DNA from: Helicoverpa zea
Taxonomy: Eukaryota; Arthropoda; Insecta; Lepidoptera; Noctuidae
Assembly (NCBI RefSeq): GCF_022581195.2
Contig: NC_061461.1
Location: 186,001 to 250,000 of the forward strand
Direction: 5' to 3'
DNA: 64,000 bases
The position numbers and the translations under genes were made by a program. A model generated the notes under the pieces. The model made no database searches. It saw nothing but the letters and a program-made list of their open reading frames with translations, and was not told where the DNA came from. How positions within the stretch are numbered: the stretch's first letter is position 1; each line of letters starts with the position of its first letter. Of the stretch, positions 54,201-63,070 are shown piece by piece.

Positions 54201-57200
54201 GCAGCAGCGTTTTATCGGCGCGGCCGATTGCTTGAAACGTAAGCTGAAGGCCGCGGCGTTGCTCTCGCGCAGCCGCGGACACCATCATCCACGGTGGTGC
54301 CGAGACATTCCCGAATTTAGGAAGCTCATTACTTTGTGTGTGAGGTGTACGTGTAAAACGTATGAAGGTATACTCCAGTAAAGGGTTAAGAGGATCCAGA
54401 TCTGTTTTGTTAATTTGTTTATTAACCCTATAGGTAGCTTGATGACAGATAACCCAGATTCAGAGGAGTTTTCTTAAAAACAGCCGTTAATTAATTAACT
54501 GGCATTTTCTTATATCATGATCACAAATGCTGCTAAATGTCATCCTGGGAGTTGTTCTAATGTTTTTTTTTGTAAGTAGACTAACGTTATTTGCGTAAAA
54601 TTACTAGAGAAAGGCTAAAACAGTTCTTAGAACCAAGGGTGCAATATTGTAGTTGCATATTTCATAAGATACAGACTGAAGTAAAACTACTTCAGGGGCA
54701 GCATTATCTGTCTTTGTCCGTCAATACGCCGACTGCATGCTGTCCATACACCATCAGTTGGACGTCGGGGAAGCACGGAGGTCGAACTGACGCCCAGTGT
54801 AATGAGCTGCTGTCGATGATGACCCAATTACTTAGCGCATCCGATAACATTAGTATTGTTTTCATTCTGGCTATCAAATTAGGCAATGAGGAGTTCCGAG
54901 CTGAGAAATGTATCAGACAAGTTAACGAAAGCGGCCAAATGCCACTGAACGTCTTTAATGGTCCTCGTCCGCTTTGGTGGTTCGTGGTATTTGTCGTCTT
55001 ATTTGGCCAATTAGATAGTTTCCTATACTGATCTGGTATATTTCGGAAATACTACAGAAGCTCATTAATTTGACATCAACTAGTGTTTATTTTTTTATGA
55101 AACTTCTTCCTGTTTGTTTTATTTTATTATTGTTTTCAAACCTATAACAATAATAAAATAAAAATAAAACTATGCTATTCCTATTTACTATTATAATAAA
55201 GGAAATACCACCGTAAAGAAAAACAACACTGAGCAATCATGCAGACACTTTTCTATAAGACCTGTTCCTTGAAATATGCGATTATTTCGACATCCCAAAA
55301 GAGCTTTATAGGCCTATTTGAAAATGTTTTATTTTTAATTTGCTTGATTTTCATTATCCTACTCGCAGCTTATGTAACTAAGTATTCAGAAACCCTAAAA
55401 TATTATGGTTTATTTATCAATAACTTTTTTATGTATTCCCTAACTGGGCACCATTTGAGTTACAATTATTTGAGGAGGTCGCACAAGAAGCCGACCTCGG
55501 TGGTATCCGCTTCAAGCCGCGACGGAAACAGATCGATTTCACAAAAAACGTTATGTTATCTATAAACTTGGATTATTGATCGCAGATAATTATATCTGTA
55601 TAATTTGGTTTTGTGCTTTTTGTCGGTCAGGGACTGGTAATTAGGTAATTACACCTGATTTGGGATGTCGGTAGTTTGGGCGAGGCTGTGGCTACACGGA
55701 AGATTAAACTGAGAACAGTAATCAATTGAGCGTAAATGAGAACATGTCAAATGTTATTTTTCTTACGCTAAATATTGTAACTGACGTTTTTATAGTTCCT
55801 TCATAAGCTCCATAGCTGGTATCTCTCTACATATATGTATTTGTAATTCGAGTGAATGTTTTGTACTCGTTCTTTCTTTTCCGTGGTTTTGTATGATAAG
55901 GAGTGTTTTCAAGAAACTAGCTTGTGGTCGAAATGAATGAAGCTAGTTCCATTATTTTTTTGTTTAGAAGGCTTAGAGTGTGAATTTATTATAAGGAAAA
56001 AATAAATAAATATCCAAATCATTAGAATAATACTGAACGGAATTCCATTATATACAAAAACTTCAGGGGGATGTCAAGGCGAGGGAATTCATAAATACCT
56101 ATCTTGGAGAACAAAATGACGAGACATTTATCCATAATTATACAATTGTTATTGTTCATTATCCACATCCTGCAGAGGGCATGCGTGCCGTACTGACGCA
56201 GCACCGCTGTGTTCTAGTAACTGGCGCGAGTAGCTCACTGGCAAGTAATAGCGGCCCAAACGCATGGAATTCCCAGGCGGTTGCGATACTGTAATAAATT
56301 CTATTACTCTATTACAGATCTACTTGTAAAAGAATGGCGTAACACTTCATACCCACACTAACCGTTGTAAAAGTTACAAAAGTTAATCGCTACAAAAGAA
56401 ACACTTTGTTTTTTCCTTTGGTTATTAATAGAAACAATTAAATTAAATTGCAAAATAAATGTATTTTAATAAAATAGAATCCAAAAAGATTGCATCGGCC
56501 GGGAATCGAACCCGGGCCGCCCGCGTGGCAGGCGAGCATTCTACCACTGAACCACCGATGCTCATACATGATTGTTACAAATAGCGGTTCACTCACGTAG
56601 CTGATGACATCACAATCAACAAGTTTGTGAGAGTGATCGTGAATGAATAAGATCGTGTTGACCGTGACCGCATGATGATTTCTTTATTTTTCCTTATTCA
56701 TAAATGATCAAGTTTAAATAAAACTACTTTTACGGATTTTATCGCGTTATATTAATATTATTTAATCCCGACGTTTCGGATCCTTTACAGCTTCCATGGT
56801 CACGGGCAGACTAAGGTGTTGGTCGTCTTGATATATTAGTTACAAACAGCTACCCTACATTTTGTTGATTATTATTGACAATCCGATTCACGCAAAACGA
56901 GCTCACTGTATCCATAGGTCGAGCAGTTGTAGGCTTGGATTTTGATTTAATAGTTTCTATGATGGGATTCCAAGCAGGTGGTATGCACCAGCCATCTTCT
57001 CTATTGAAATTTGGATGTTTTTTAATTTCAATAGCCTCGCGAATCATCCTAGGTAGGAATCGGTTTTCTCTTGCAAGGGCTTGTGGTTTATCAAATCTGA
57101 TGTAATGCTGGGCCTTGTCTAGTGTGTGTTCACAAACTGCTGACTGTCTGGAACGGCGGTGTTTGACATCGGCGATGTGTTCTTTTACGCGGGTCCCTAT

Positions 57201-60200
57201 GCTTCTTTTAGTTTGGCCTATGTAAGAGAGACCACAATCACATTCAAGCTTGTATACACCCGCATCTTGTAGAGGTATGTGACACTTGACAGGTGGTAAG
57301 AATTGACTGATCTTCTTCAGCGGCTTGAAGTAGGTTTTGATTGAAGCTCGCTTCAAGATGTAGCCAATCTTGTCTGTGACTCCTCTTATGTATGGAAGAA
57401 CAGCAGGTAGACGCTCAACTGTGGCTGGTTTCACGCGGGTTCTGCGACGAGGGCGCGGTACTCGGAGCTTGTTGTCGTGCAGTACTTGCTTGACATGTTG
57501 AAGCTCAGCACCCAGGTGTTGTTCATCGCAGATCCCACGTGCTCTCTGAAACAATGATTTACCAACGGTAGATAACTGTGTTGGGTGGTGGTGGGACTCA
57601 CCATGAAGGTATTTGTCTGTATGGGTTTTCTTCCGATACACAGTGTGACTCAAGGTGTTATTAGGGTTACGGATAACCAAAACATCTAAGAAAGCTAAGG
57701 AGTTGTTTGCCTCTGACTCCATAGTGAATTGAATTTTGGGGTTTATGGAGTTAAGATGATTTAAAAATGCTGTAACTTTGTCAGATGGTAGTATTGTGAA
57801 AGTATCATCTACGTACCGCTTGTAGAATTTGGGTGTTACGGGTGCAGATTGCAGGGCTCGCTCCTCAAAATCCTCCATGAAGATATCAGTAACAATGGGA
57901 GATACTGGGGAGCCCATTGCTACACCATCCACTTGCGTGTAGAAGTGATTATTCCACAGTAAATAGCCAGATGTTAGGCAATGTTTTAACAGTTCAGCAT
58001 ATTCAGTAGGCATGAGAAACAGAATAACATGCCTACTGAATATGCTGAACTGTAACCCTAATAACACCTTGAGTCACGCTGTGTATCGGAAGAAAACTCA
58101 TACAGACAAATACCTTCATGGTGAGTCCCACCACCACCCAACACAGTTATCTACCGTTGGTAAATCATTGTTTCAGAGAGCACGTGGGATCTGCGATGAA
58201 CAACATCTGGGTGCTGAGCTTCAACATGTCAAGCAAGTACTGCACGACAACAAGCTCCGAGTACCGCGCCCTCGTCGCAGAACCCGCGTGAAACCAGCCA
58301 CAGTTGAGCGTCTACCTGCTGTTCTTCCATACATAAGAGGAGTCACAGACAAGATTGGCTACATCTTGAAGCGAGCTTCAATCAAAACCTACTTCAAGGC
58401 GCTGAAGAAGATCAGTCAATTCTTACCACCTGTCAAGTGTCACATACCTCTACAAGATGCGGGTGTATACAAGCTTGAATGTGATTGTGGTCTCTCTTAC
58501 ATAGGCCAAACTAAAAGAAGCATAGGGACCCGCGTAAAAGAACACATCGCCGATGTCAAACACCGCCGTTCCAGACAGTCAGCAGTTTGTGAACACACAC
58601 TAGACAAGGCCCAGCATTACATCAGATTTGATAAACCACAAGCCCTTGCAAGAGAAAACCGATTCCTACCTAGGATGATTCGCGAGGCTATTGAAATTAA
58701 AAAACATCCAAATTTCAATAGAGAAGATGGCTGGTGCATACCACCTGCTTGGAATCCCATCATAGAAACTATTAAATCAAAATCCAAGCCTACAACTGCT
58801 CGACCTATGGATACAGTGAGCTCGTTTTGCGTGAATCGGATTGTCAATAATAATCAACAAAATGTAGGGTAGCTGTTTGTAACTAATATATCAAGACGAC
58901 CAACACCTTAGTCTGCCCGTGACCATGGATGCTGTAAAGGATCCGAAACGTCGGGATTAAATAATATTTATATAACGCGATAAAATCCGTAAAAGTAGTT
59001 TTATTTAAATGTCTAATATTCGCGTAAGTGTCAGAAATCAAAATGATCAAGTTCATCTAAATATGAATACAAACAAAGTTAACAGAGACATTCAAATGTT
59101 TTGTTAACAGGTTACGGGCACATAGCCCCGAAGACGCAGACAGGCAAGGTGGTGACGATATTCTACGCCATCCTGGGCATCCCGCTCATGCTGCTGTGCC
59201 TCTCCAACATCGGTGACGTCATGGCCTCCTCCTTTAGGCAAGTCCTGGTATATTGGTTCATAAGTGAGAATTGGGAATTTGGGACTATAGTTAACTTTCT
59301 GAGGTTTATAATATTTTTTAGACGGCATAGTATTTCGTAGTGTATAAAGGAGGAATTGGCTTTTTTCTACTTATTCTACTGTACTTAACTGAATTACTTA
59401 TTCATAAAACTACACAGAAACCTTCAGCATTAAGTATGTACAAAAACATTTGATAAACCATTTCGTAGGTCCCCAAGATACAGGCAGCGCCTAGTTTGGG
59501 GACCACAGAACCTATGAAAATGTCTCCCATACAGAAGTTACACCGAACATTTGTAATAATTTACTCTAATTTTTAAAAAGTGGCTCATTAATGTAACTGT
59601 GGATCAATAAACTTTATTATTAAAACTTGAATAAAGTAGGTCCCTAAAGGCACTTAATAGAAACACGCTATTAGAAGTATTGCTCACAGTAAACAGTAGG
59701 GGCGTTAATTTTGTTGTCTTATACCGAAGATTACTAATAACTTCACTGTGATAAGTCTAATAAGATGGTAAATAATATAGCTGATATTGTACTTATATTA
59801 TAATATCGTGTAGGTTCCTCTACTGGCGTGTGTGCTGTTACGTGTGCACTCGACCACCAAAGCGACGCCATAGACACCATCACTCTACCAGGTACAGTGT
59901 CTACTCCATATTGTACATTCTAAGGTTCATATATGTATGTATGATACCTATAAATATGTAGTTGTTATGTACTTTGTCCACATAGAGCTTTAAGGCCTAA
60001 GTTTCCCCTGCAACACAAACTGTTTGTTGTTAAACTTGTTTTAAGCTACACGGACTTTAATCATTATTCTGTCGAATAACTTATGTTTTTTTTACCATTG
60101 TAAATCATCAAATGATCATGGAAAAAATCCAGCTGTGAGTTAGCAGCAGTGAGGGAGTGTCAGACTTTTACTGACTAAAAACCCATCGTGTTCCTTCGTA

Positions 60201-62734
60201 GGCCTTTTATGTACCAGGGCCGCGGTAACTCTTTCGAACAATCCCATAGCCCCGATGAACTTGTGTCTTAGTGCGTAGTAACGTAAGGGTGTTGTGTACA
60301 CAGGCGGTCGGTCCGCGGCGGCAGCACGCGCGGCTCGACGCGGCGACGCGCGCGCCCTCTGGAGCGCGCCCATTCCGACACTGACTGCAGGTAGGCAACC
60401 ATTAACACCTGCTACAACCCATCTATTGTGTTTACTGTTGAACCCGTTTTTTTCCTGTCTCAATGGCCAGTTTAACGGCACAAAATTGTACCTATCTTTA
60501 ACATTTTAATCAGTTGACTATTCTAGACATCATCTCTCGAGCCTTATCTCAACTACGTGGGGGTCGGCTTTCAGTTGACTGTTCTAGTACGGTTTGTGTA
60601 TGTTTAACATGTTCGGCCAGGTATCGAGACAGTGGCTACAGCAGCGGGCGGGTGCGACGGCCCCGGCAGCCGCCGCCGGCGCACGCGGCGTCACTGCCGC
60701 GCACCAAGTCACAGCCGCCGCTGCACGGGAGACCACACGGTAAAACTACAACTAACAAACTTTCGTCAACTATAGGGGCACTACTATAGATAGGTAGTGA
60801 CATTTAACATGTATCTGGAACTAATACATATGTGGTTTGGTTTGATCGTAGCCGCAAGAGATTATGACATAGAGGATCCCTCACCAGTCCGCTATGAAAA
60901 ATATAACAGAGAAAGTCGAGACACTTACGATGAAGATGGTAAGTTTCGAATTCTATTAGTAATCGAAATTATATTTTAGTCTAGTGTTGTGTTTCCTTAA
61001 ACTATCTATCACTTGCAGAGGAGTTTCCCAAGATTTCCTTACCGCTCCAAGATCTCGAGGCAGCTTTAAAAGAGCTAGACAATCACCACATGAAGATAGC
61101 ATCGTCAAAAGCTGATCTCAGGAGCAAATCTTTGCCTCGACCAGCTAAAGCCAAACCAGAGTATGGTCCTAGACGAGACTTTGATGATCAGAGACACTTT
61201 GATGATGAGCCTAAGGACATGTTCGAGATGCATGACCTACATGACGTGGACTATGAGAACTACAAGGAGAGGCAGGCGCTGGAGAGAGAGCGCCGGAGAG
61301 AGAGAGAGGACCTGTACGCTTACAGAGACCGCGGGTACGACCCTGAAGATGAGGACTTTGAGTTTGATTATCCGAAGGGCAGGAGGTCAAGACGGGACTT
61401 GAGGTAAATAAGTGAAACTCACAACTTAATTTGCTCTGAAATATAAGTATGGTAAGTTGAAATTAAATACACAATCAATGTCAATCAACAGATCGGAGCG
61501 CGGTAGATCAGAATACATAGAGCGTGAGGAGCCGTGGGACCGCACCAACAGGCGCCAGCGCCGAGCCCGCTCAGCCATCTATGACAACGAGCAGCGCTGG
61601 GACGAGGAGCGCCCGCCGCCGCCACCCGAGCCACCGCGCCGCCCGCTGCGGAGACTGCAAACTGTAGACGACTCCAGATATCGCACGCATGTATGTACTC
61701 AAATAACTGCCTCTCCTTATGAGAACCTTTGGGTTCTACCAACATATTTCATATTCAAATGTAGATTAAAGCATTTATGATTGTTTTCGACTTGCCGGGG
61801 CAGCTTAGTGCTTTCCTACAAGGGAATGAGGATGTCCCGACTAAATATTTTAATTGCATTCACAGACGCCTTCAGTGGAAAGAGATGACTGGAGCGATGA
61901 CGTGGAGGCGGTGGTGGTGCCTCGCCGGGGCAGGCCCCCTGCAGGTGACCTCATTGTACATCGACATACTGCACTTATTAATATTACAGTTCTTCAAATT
62001 TCTATTGCGTTTTGCAGCGTGGGGCTCTCGAGCGTCTGAGATATACCACCCACCTTCCGATGTCGTAAAAGAGGAGGTAAGTTACTCCAGAACACCATTA
62101 TTTTGTGATAAACATGTAAGCTGGCAATAGAGTTGCCTTCTGTCTATTATGTGATGAAAAATGTCTGCTGTATAATTTGCTACCGCTAAGTAAACTATCT
62201 TAAGAATTAATTTTAAACAACACCAATCCTTCTCAAAGTTCAAGAGTAGCACCAGGTCAATTGATTATCGTTTGGTCAGATAAAGCCGGTGCCGATCTGG
62301 CTGTGCGTGTTCCTGGTGGCGTCGTACATCGTGGCGGGCACGTTCCTCTTCAAGAGCTGGGAGAGCTGGGAGTACCTGGACGCCGCCTACTTCTGCTTCA
62401 TCACGCTCACTACCATCGGCTTCGGGGACTTCGTGCCTGCACAGGTGAGAGTCATCATCTAATTCGTAATTTATAAGAAGCTGGATCTTCAGTTCTATTA
62501 GTAACGATGTCTGTAAATGTTTGTTAACCCCAGGGTCAGAGCGTGGAGGACACGCAAGCGGCCGTGCACTCGATAGCGCTGTGCTCGCTGTACCTGCTGT
62601 TCGGCATCGCACTCCTGGCCATGTCCTTCAACCTGGTGCAGGAGGAGGTGCGCGCCAACGTGGCCGCGCTCGCCACCAAGCTCGGCATCATCAAGCCGAG
62701 GGATACTCACCAGGACTCTGACAGTGACTACTGA
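39286..62734 (+). CDS. Two-pore-domain (K2P) potassium channel with a long M2-M3 linker
   Basis: Fifteen exons join in one frame: 39286-39354, 41397-41525, 43010-43129, 43579-43705, 59111-59237, 59814-59891, 60304-60390, 60621-60739, 60852-60938, 61019-61403, 61492-61690, 61866-61944, 62018-62076, 62280-62444 and 62534-62734 (TGA), giving 676 residues. M1 is near residues 33-55. The extracellular cap has several N-glycosylation motifs (NIS, NTT, NQT, NWT, NES). Pore 1 is VITTIGYGH, with the filter split by a 15.4-kb intron; M2 is near 165-188. A linker of about 365 residues is rich in Arg, Asp/Glu and Pro. M3 is near 560, pore 2 is TLTTIGFGD, M4 is near 622-642, and a short tail ends DSDSDY. 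Two pore loops and four membrane segments define K2P leak channels. AATAAA lies at 63065-63070. The start exon is the least certain part. Confidence 0.92.
39355..40127. other. First part of K2P intron 1
   Basis: No feature recognised before the DNA transposon at 40130. Confidence 0.5.
40130..41076. mobile_element. pogo-like DNA transposon remnant, TA target duplication
   Basis: 947 bp between TA dinucleotides (40128-40129 and 41077-41078), with imperfect terminal inverted repeats of about 26 bp: GGGTAAACCTGGCAATTGTG on the left, and GGGTAAATCAGGCATACGTG from the reversed right end, both continuing CCCCA. Copies of GGGGCACATT or its complement recur inside (about 40315, 40672, 40730, 41035 and 41053). 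The minus strand holds a broken transposase piece. It is AT-rich and non-autonomous, and lies in K2P intron 1. Confidence 0.82.
40380..40510 (-). pseudogene. Fragment of a pogo/Tigger-type DDE transposase
   Basis: The minus strand reads MLLKVLSENDLIGKPEIIFN followed by MDESGIQI. This resembles the first catalytic block (N-x-DE-S/T-G) of pogo/Tigger transposases. Only this block is present, and both sides lack coding similarity. It fits the TA duplication of the surrounding element. Confidence 0.65.
41526..43009. other. K2P intron 2
   Basis: Nothing recognised. Confidence 0.5.
43706..44748. other. Start of the large K2P intron 4
   Basis: No gene is supported. GC-rich patches at 44225-44320 and 44575-44700 may be intron sequence or untranslated sequence of the nested minus-strand gene. 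Confidence 0.4.
44749..44754 (-). terminator. Candidate polyadenylation signal of the nested gene
   Basis: AATAAA on the minus strand, 152 nt past the stop codon of the nested gene. Another AATAAA overlaps the stop itself (44905-44910). Confidence 0.45.
44906..53698 (-). CDS. Nested secreted protein with clip-like cysteine knot and Gly-Pro repeats
   Basis: Six coding exons on the minus strand join in frame (transcript order): 53689-53698, 51089-51215, 45978-46154, 45803-45899, 45643-45721 and 44906-45525, giving about 369 residues. The first exon has only 10 coding bases. Predicted signal peptide: MNIGVLWLSVLLVASSSA. Next come a polar region (WRWPEGEAAASVRI) and six cysteines spaced C-x1-C-x5-C-x9-C-x6-CC within exons 4-5 (YCKCVSNPDC, then GACGAGKFLCC), which resembles a clip-type disulfide knot. 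After a Pro-rich stretch (RPFPPPPNS) come about seven repeats of the form LVGPGGPTGIIGP, giving short runs of Gly-x-y triplets. It is probably extracellular or matrix/cuticle-associated; that is inference. There is no protease domain. It lies entirely within K2P intron 4, antisense to the channel. Confidence 0.85.
44915..45345 (-). repeat. Collagen-like Gly-Pro coding repeat
   Basis: About seven tandem units in the last exon of the nested gene. Each carries VLVGPxGPTGxxGP separated by 5-20 variable residues (LLTGPGGPTGSIGP, ILVGPGGPTGQIGP). Each unit gives about four Gly-x-y triplets, too few for a standard collagen helix. Confidence 0.85.
46155..47680. other. Intron of the nested gene, proximal part
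   Basis: No feature recognised. Confidence 0.5.
47681..47998. repeat. Foldback (long inverted repeat) element
   Basis: About 318 bp with two arms of about 115-120 bp that are near complements. The left begins ggtagaattccgtgg and the right ends ccacggaattctacc. Shared blocks inside are cctatgaaaatgtatggcac and gccgacgaatttcgt. The arms are separated by about 75 bp, and the arms are GC-rich next to AT-rich surroundings. There is no coding capacity, and the target duplication is not obvious (flanks ctat and taaa). It is most likely a MITE or foldback transposon. Confidence 0.8.
48153..48201. repeat. Near-perfect hairpin inside the pogo-like element
   Basis: The arm atgatcaaatcagaataaaa is followed after a few G/T bases by its exact complement, near the left terminus of the transposon. 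Confidence 0.85.
48574..48626 (+). repeat. Direct repeat block, copy 1
   Basis: agtgcacataagataaaacc followed by gtttaacttaaaag, a T run and accgattttt. The same block recurs at 49123-49175, about 550 bp away. Confidence 0.8.
48655..48930 (-). pseudogene. Degraded pogo-type transposase N-terminus (psq helix-turn-helix)
   Basis: Minus-strand translation gives MQFKFKKNGLRREIPKDLI, two stops, then AIQEVSKGSKIKIAADKYGV and PRSSWQRYL, then FTDEEEQKFANYTLHGMSKP. The second block fits the psq-type DNA-binding helix-turn-helix (basic helix, AAxxYGVPRSxxxRYL). The third fits the linker that follows in pogo/Tigger/jerky transposases. The catalytic part is absent. Confidence 0.65.
49123..49175 (+). repeat. 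Direct repeat block, copy 2
   Basis: Second copy of the block at 48574-48626, differing mainly in the length of its T runs. Confidence 0.8.
49348..49461 (+). repeat. Dispersed repeat, copy 1 (nested in the pogo-like element)
   Basis: Shares agggagtg, cagact, ttact, actaaaaac, cgtaggccttttatgtacca, cggtaactctttcgaacaat with 60141-60254. The sequence to about 49680 (ttgctgacagtattctactt, tcatttgatacccatattga) belongs to the same kind of repeat as I recall from other moths. Confidence 0.7.
49910..51088. other. Rest of the nested gene's second intron
   Basis: No feature recognised. Confidence 0.5.
51216..53688. other. First intron of the nested gene
   Basis: No feature recognised; open frames here are short and motif-free. 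Confidence 0.5.
53699..56482. other. K2P intron 4 between the nested gene and the tRNA
   Basis: Contains the nested gene's promoter side (GC-rich at 53840-53935), an AT-rich hairpin at 55116-55170, and open frames of 146 and 108 codons (54591-55031 and 55239-55565) in which I see no known domain. Confidence 0.45.
55116..55170. repeat. AT-rich hairpin
   Basis: gttttattttattattgtt faces its complement aacaataataaaataaaa across about 11 bp. Confidence 0.75.
56483..56487 (-). terminator. Pol III terminator of tRNA-Gly
   Basis: A run of five T on the minus strand, three bases after the tRNA 3' end. Confidence 0.75.
56491..56561 (-). tRNA. tRNA-Gly(GCC)
   Basis: 71 nt on the minus strand. It starts GCATCGGTGGTTCAGTGGTA (A box TGGTTCAGTGG), has the anticodon GCC at 56527-56529, B box GGGTTCGATTC, a 7-bp acceptor stem GCATCGG/CCGATGC and discriminator A. 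It is intact by eye and followed by a T5 terminator. It lies in intron 4 of the K2P gene, opposite in strand. It decodes GGC and GGU glycine codons. Confidence 0.97.
56702..56714 (+). repeat. Target-site duplication, left
   Basis: aaatgatcaagtt, identical to 59041-59053, flanks the Penelope-like inverted dimer. Confidence 0.75.
56850..58013 (-). pseudogene. Left arm: 5'-truncated Penelope-like reverse transcriptase with GIY-YIG domain
   Basis: Open from the ATG at 58013 (MPTEYAELLKH). The frame also stays open 18 codons upstream, but those are antisense to the right arm and not element sequence. Reverse transcriptase motifs: DGVAMGSPVSPIVTD and KRYVDDTF. Then comes a linker rich in Arg (RPRRRTRVKP), then GVYKLECDCGLSYIGQTKRS, whose GVY and YIG pair defines the GIY-YIG nuclease, with downstream R-KEH. 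Penelope-like elements combine these two domains and are longer at the N-terminus (fingers missing here), so this copy is probably inactive. Confidence 0.9.
58029..58872 (+). pseudogene. Right arm: Penelope-like copy lacking the reverse transcriptase core
   Basis: The same C-terminal sequence as the left arm from NPNNTLSH onward, including the GIY-YIG domain and the end NNNQQNVG, with only about two amino-acid differences (SHTV/SHAV, FKPL/FKAL). After the shared start (cctactgaatatgctgaact) it jumps to the segment preceding NPNNTL. It thus loses the part equivalent to about 57671-57990 of the left arm, which includes YVDD. The join has a 2-bp microhomology. The original frame meets a stop at the junction; the open frame seen from 58012 is fortuitous at its start. 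Confidence 0.88.
59041..59053 (+). repeat. Target-site duplication, right
   Basis: aaatgatcaagtt, exact copy of 56702-56714. Confidence 0.75.
60141..60254 (+). repeat. Dispersed repeat, copy 2
   Basis: Matches 49348-49461 through cagcagtgagggagtgtcag and cgtaggccttttatgtacca to cgaacaatcc. It ends about 50 bp before K2P exon 7 (60304). Confidence 0.7.
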
Positions 62735-63064
62735 TGTTACACGTTCTAAGTAAATGAAATAGTTTTTTTTTGGGTGATGAAGTGAGAAGTTCGTTGTTAC
62801 GATTCTCTTTATATGTATGTAGATACCTAATTGCGCTAAGGTATTGCGACTATAGATCGACAGCAATCTGTTGGGACTAACTTTGCCAAAGTGGTTGGTG
62901 TTGTGTGTGATGAAGAACAATTTGATCTTCTGTGTAGTTGTATTTATGTGTACATACCTAATTGTAAGAAGGAAACTTAGAAATGTATAAGATTGAAGCA
63001 TTTACACATTGCGATTTGCTTGCAATTATTGAAATATGTTTTGTACTACAAATTGTGTTATTGC

Positions 63065-63070
63065 AATAAA
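63065..63070 (+). terminator. Polyadenylation signal of the K2P gene
   Basis: AATAAA 331 nt after the K2P stop codon, followed by T-rich sequence. Confidence 0.6.

Larger units (their letters stand above)
56715..59040. mobile_element. Inverted dimer of a Penelope-like retroelement
   Basis: Two copies of one element sit head to head: the left on the minus strand (to 58014) and the right on the plus strand (from 58028), separated by 13 bp. Both carry a C-terminal GIY-YIG endonuclease region and share 3' tails (gaaacgtcgggattaaataa). Both are cut at the same 5' point within the reverse transcriptase. The left arm keeps the YVDD motif; the right arm lacks about 320 bp including it. The arms are otherwise almost identical. 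One 13-bp direct repeat flanks the pair, so they entered as one unit. The right arm has about 31 bp more 3' tail (59010-59040). It lies 70 bp before K2P exon 5. Confidence 0.92.

Noticed and set aside
54591..55031. 146-codon plus-strand frame
   Set aside because: It has no recognisable domain, starts without a clear ATG context and has weak codon structure. Probably chance or an old repeat.
55239..55565. 108-codon frame with hydrophobic stretch
   Set aside because: The AT-rich composition explains the hydrophobic residues; no splice partner or motif.
58014..58067. Eighteen extra N-terminal codons of the left Penelope arm
   Set aside because: They translate the spacer and the antisense of the right arm, so they are not part of the element protein.
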